This document shows, piece after piece, positions 7,329-8,600 of a DNA stretch of 8,600 bases. Location: the NCBI GenBank assembly GCA_031267995.1, contig JAIRXZ010000183.1, forward strand, positions 1 through 8,600. Reading direction: 5' to 3'. This stretch comes from Odoribacteraceae bacterium (GTDB taxonomy: Bacteria > Bacteroidota > Bacteroidia > Bacteroidales > Marinifilaceae). The number at the start of each line of letters is the position of its first letter. Position 1 is the stretch's first letter. Position numbers and translations under genes: made by a program. The notes under the pieces were generated by a model. It was not told the DNA's origin. It searched no databases and was given only the letters and a program-made list of their open reading frames with translations.

Positions 7329-7415
7329 GTGAGACGTAGCATGCTACGTCTCTATTGATTTCCACAACCTGCAATTGTAGGTCCCTCTGTAGAGACGTAG
7401 CGTGCTACGTCTCAC
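7329..7415. repeat. Pair of 22-nt palindromes, REP/BIME-like
   Basis: Both palindromes have the arms GAGACGTAGC and GCTACGTCTC around a 2-nt centre: AT in the first (7331-7352, a perfect palindrome) and GT in the second (7392-7413). They are 39 bp apart. The flanks are inverted too: GT precedes and T follows the first, while A precedes and AC follows the second. The 87-bp unit is therefore an inverted pair with 25-nt ends differing at one position. The second copy is preceded by GTAG (7389-7392, sharing its last G with the palindrome), the tetranucleotide that marks many REP elements mobilised by RAYT transposases; the first copy has ATAG on the corresponding strand. No RAYT gene is in the window. 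Alternatives are a small MITE or binding sites for a dimeric protein. Confidence 0.75.
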
Positions 7416-7441
7416 GAAATGCCAATACCGAAAAAAAATCG

Positions 7442-7471
7442 CCGCGTGCGCAAGCGCGTGGTTTCCTTTTT
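7442..7471 (+). terminator. Orphan terminator-like hairpin with GCAA loop
   Basis: An 8-bp stem (7442-7449 with 7454-7461, two G-U wobbles) closes a GCAA tetraloop (7450-7453), which belongs to the stable GNRA class. The T-rich run TTTCCTTTTT follows at 7462-7471. On the other strand an eight-T run lies beyond the hairpin, but the two wobbles become A-C mismatches, so the plus-strand reading is better. No plus-strand gene is seen immediately upstream, so its role is unclear; it might stop read-through toward the fimbrillin promoter. Confidence 0.35.
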
Positions 7472-7621
7472 ATCTCCCGGCCGTACCCCATCCCGCCTCA
7501 TCATGGCGCCGAAAAAAGACGAAAATCATCCATCGCCACCGGTTTTTCCCCTGTATTTGCCGCGAAAACACCCTCCATTTCCACTTTCACCCATTTTCAA
7601 AATATTTTTTTTCAAAATCGC

Positions 7622-7652
7622 TTGGTAAAGTAAATTATAGAGTTTAGATTTG
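7622..7652 (+). promoter_or_regulatory. Strong Bacteroidota promoter upstream of the fimbrillin gene
   Basis: TTG at 7622-7624, a 20-nt spacer, and TAGATTTG at 7645-7652 match TTG-N19/20-TAnnTTTG with a perfect -7 box. Just upstream is an AT-rich tract with two copies of TTTTCAAAAT (7594-7603 and 7609-7618), 15 bp apart, which could act as an UP-like element. Initiation near 7658 would give the fimbrillin mRNA a leader of about 360 nt. Confidence 0.6.
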
Positions 7653-7705
7653 TGCGTTAAAAATAGTTTCAGCGGATCCCATTACTTAAACAGCAATAAG
7701 TAGCG

Positions 7706-7999
7706 ATGGAAGATATGAACAAAACAACGTTAACTCCCTGTTCTCGAACGGGAGACAAACAAAACAGCCAAGAGTTAACGGCGCACCGGGATAGCGGAAA
7801 ACAACCCCGACGCCGGAGGATCCATCACGCACCATCCACGGCACCCCCTCCTACATCTGACATTAGCGGACACCACACACCTTATATAGGTACACCCACA
7901 TCTTTTAGCGGACACATCCACACCTTATATGATGCTCCTTCGCGCGCGTTGTATAACGGTGTATTTTTTTCTCTAGCACACGAAAAAACAATGAAATGA
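7706..7999 (+). CDS. Doubtful 97-residue frame upstream of the fimbrillin gene
   Basis: An open frame of 97 codons starts about 50 nt after the predicted transcription start. Its stop overlaps an in-frame fimbrillin ATG in the sequence ATGA (7996-7999), an arrangement often seen in coupled genes. The product is rich in His, Pro, Thr and Arg (KQPRRRRIHHAPSTAPPPTS), has no hydrophobic core, signal peptide or recognisable domain, and does not show the C-ending codon bias of its neighbours. The direct repeat inside it changes length by a base between its conserved blocks, so it is not preserved as peptide. I think a non-coding leader is more likely. Confidence 0.15.
   Translation: MEDMNKTTLTPCSRTGDKQNSQELTAHRDSGKQPRRRRIHHAPSTAPPPTSDISGHHTPYIGTPTSFSGHIHTLYDAPSRALYNGVFFSLAHEKTMK
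7728..7780 (+). promoter_or_regulatory. Alternative hairpins in the fimbrillin leader
   Basis: Two structures share bases. The long-range one pairs CGTTAACTC (7728-7736) with GAGTTAACG (7772-7780), 9 bp perfect. The local one pairs CTCCC (7734-7738) with GGGAG (7750-7754) and continues, past one bulged T, as GTT with AAC around a CTCG tetraloop. They compete for 7734-7736, so the leader could fold in two ways, or form both with a shortened outer stem. No T-run follows, so it is not a standard attenuator. Confidence 0.4.
7853..7930 (+). repeat. Imperfect direct repeat of about 33-35 bp
   Basis: Copy A (7853-7887) and copy B (7898-7930) share three blocks in order: ACATCT, then TTAGCGGACAC (7863-7873 and 7905-7915), then CACACCTTATAT (7876-7887 and 7919-7930). 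The central blocks are 42 bp apart, four helical turns, and the last blocks 43 bp apart. The copies lie 90-170 bp before the fimbrillin start. They could be paired protein-binding sites, a duplication, or remnants of a mobile-element end. Confidence 0.65.
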
Positions 8000-8019
8000 A
8001 AACAAGCGTCACTCATGCA

Positions 8020-8058
8020 ATGAAACAACTATTATTGATGAATATGAAACAACTATTA
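8020..8058 (+). repeat. Direct repeat duplicating the start of the fimbrillin signal peptide
   Basis: The 15-mer ATGAAACAACTATTA occurs at 8020-8034 and again at 8044-8058, in the same frame with a 24-bp period. Each copy supplies a possible start followed by KQLL. An 8-codon duplication is the simplest origin. Confidence 0.8.
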
Positions 8059-8600
8059 CAAGTCGCGGCACTCGTGCTGCCCGTTTGGTCATGCTCGGTA
8101 AACATCAAAGAGGCCGGCCCCGTCCTTACCGACAACGGACGTCTCGTTACTCTATCCCTGGCCATGCCCTCCACGCCGGAATCCCGCGCGTTAGCCTCGT
8201 TAACCACCATGCAAGAGGACAAGGTACACGAGGTAGACGTCCTCATCTTCAAGGGAGAAGACTTCTTCTACCGCGCCATCGGCACCCAGCCCGACGCGAC
8301 AAACAAATTCACCGTCAAACTCCCCACCAACGAAGACCCCTACCACGCCGTCGTCCTGGCCAACGCCAGGTCGATCCTCTCCACCCTCGGCATCACCCCC
8401 GCCCTGGAGCAAACGGGAACCACCAGGACAAACCTGATGAGCAGCATCACGCACTGCCTCAGCACCCCCCTCAACACGTGTACAACCAACCTGGCCACCA
8501 ACGGCATCCCGATGTGGGGCTACGACACCGAACTCGATGTCAGCGATGGCTCCGGAAACCCGGAATCCTTCATCCACCTCACCAGGATGCTGGCCAAGAT
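8020..8600 (+). CDS. FimA/Mfa-type fimbrillin lipoprotein (3' end outside window)
   Basis: This is the N-terminal part (193 complete residues) of a Bacteroidales fimbrial subunit or fimbrial anchor lipoprotein, displayed on the outer surface after lipid attachment. From 8020 the signal peptide runs to Cys25 in VLPVWSC, an acceptable lipobox. The segment RLVTLSLAMPSTPESRALAS followed by KVHEVDVLIFKGED resembles the FimA start around its Arg-protease processing site, with Arg56 in ESRA as the matching arginine. VVLANAR (111-117) and IPMWG (163-167), then HLTRMLAK, are further landmarks of domain 1 in this family. In-frame starts exist at 7996, 8020, 8038 and 8044. The 8044 start gives a 17-residue signal peptide, equally plausible. 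The gene is probably the first of a fimbrial operon continuing to the right. Whether it is a shaft, tip or anchor subunit cannot be judged from this portion. Confidence 0.8.
   Translation, partial: MKQLLLMNMKQLLQVAALVLPVWSCSVNIKEAGPVLTDNGRLVTLSLAMPSTPESRALASLTTMQEDKVHEVDVLIFKGEDFFYRAIGTQPDATNKFTVKLPTNEDPYHAVVLANARSILSTLGITPALEQTGTTRTNLMSSITHCLSTPLNTCTTNLATNGIPMWGYDTELDVSDGSGNPESFIHLTRMLAK

Larger units (their letters stand above)
7217..8019. other. Long intergenic region between holA and the fimbrillin gene
   Basis: About 800 bp between divergently transcribed genes. From left to right it holds the holA promoter, GC hairpins (7294-7327), a pair of 22-nt palindromes (7331-7413), a terminator-like hairpin (7442-7471), unremarkable sequence to about 7590, an AT-rich tract, a plus-strand promoter (7622-7652), an alternative hairpin pair (7728-7780), and a direct repeat (7853-7930). 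Several short frames are open between 7355 and 7650 on the plus strand, but none resembles a known protein. A doubtful 97-codon frame at 7706-7999 is listed separately. Confidence 0.7.

Noticed and set aside
7329..7415. CRISPR array
   Set aside because: Only two repeat units, each a full palindrome, with flanks mirrored rather than repeated, and no cas genes.
7355..7647. Three overlapping plus-strand frames of 69-92 codons
   Set aside because: They overlap each other in all three frames, one starts within the palindrome unit, and none shows the codon bias of neighbouring genes or a recognisable domain.
7728..7780. Invertible promoter segment controlling the fimbriae
   Set aside because: The inverted repeat has only 9-bp arms, encloses no promoter match, and no recombinase gene is present, so there is not enough support for DNA inversion.

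Overview
The window reads as a chromosomal segment from a GC-rich member of the Bacteroidales (phylum Bacteroidota). Four things point there. The primary sigma factor is the short form of about 286 residues that begins MRQLKITKSI, typical of that phylum. Promoters fit TTG-N19/20-TAnnTTTG rather than the E. coli -35/-10 pair. Start codons lack Shine-Dalgarno sequences. The right end carries a FimA/Mfa-type fimbrillin lipoprotein. Genus cannot be fixed from the sequence. No transposase, integrase, tRNA, rRNA or CRISPR array was seen.

Layout. 1-2447 is a plus-strand housekeeping block: the 3' part of an HtrA/DegQ periplasmic serine protease, then rpoD with its own promoter and a strong rho-independent terminator. 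2525-3622 is a membrane-anchored metallophosphoesterase. 3683-5698 is a secreted GH2 glycoside hydrolase; its promoter -7 element lies between the arms of a perfect 10-bp inverted repeat, a plausible operator. 5709-7216 is a minus-strand two-gene unit: holA (DNA polymerase III delta), then a GmhB/HisB-N-like HAD phosphatase whose ATG is 2 nt after the holA stop. This unit converges on the GH2 gene with only 10 bp between stop codons.

7217-8019 is about 800 bp without a convincing gene and is the most structured part of the window. It contains the holA promoter, a cluster of small GC hairpins, two near-identical 22-nt palindromes arranged like a REP/BIME pair, an orphan terminator-like hairpin, an AT-rich stretch leading into a near-consensus plus-strand promoter, an alternative hairpin pair, and an imperfect direct repeat of about 33-35 bp. 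From about 8020 to the window end a fimbrillin-family lipoprotein gene begins and runs off the edge.

How it fits together. The left side is core information processing and envelope quality control (sigma factor, polymerase clamp loader, periplasmic protease). The middle adds sugar-linked enzymes (GH2 hydrolase, heptose-phosphate-type phosphatase). The right side starts a surface-appendage locus with a long, repeat-bearing leader that may carry regulatory information. I found no clear new multi-gene system. The most original signals are non-coding: the operator-like repeat over the GH2 promoter, the palindrome pair, and the repeats in front of the fimbrillin gene.
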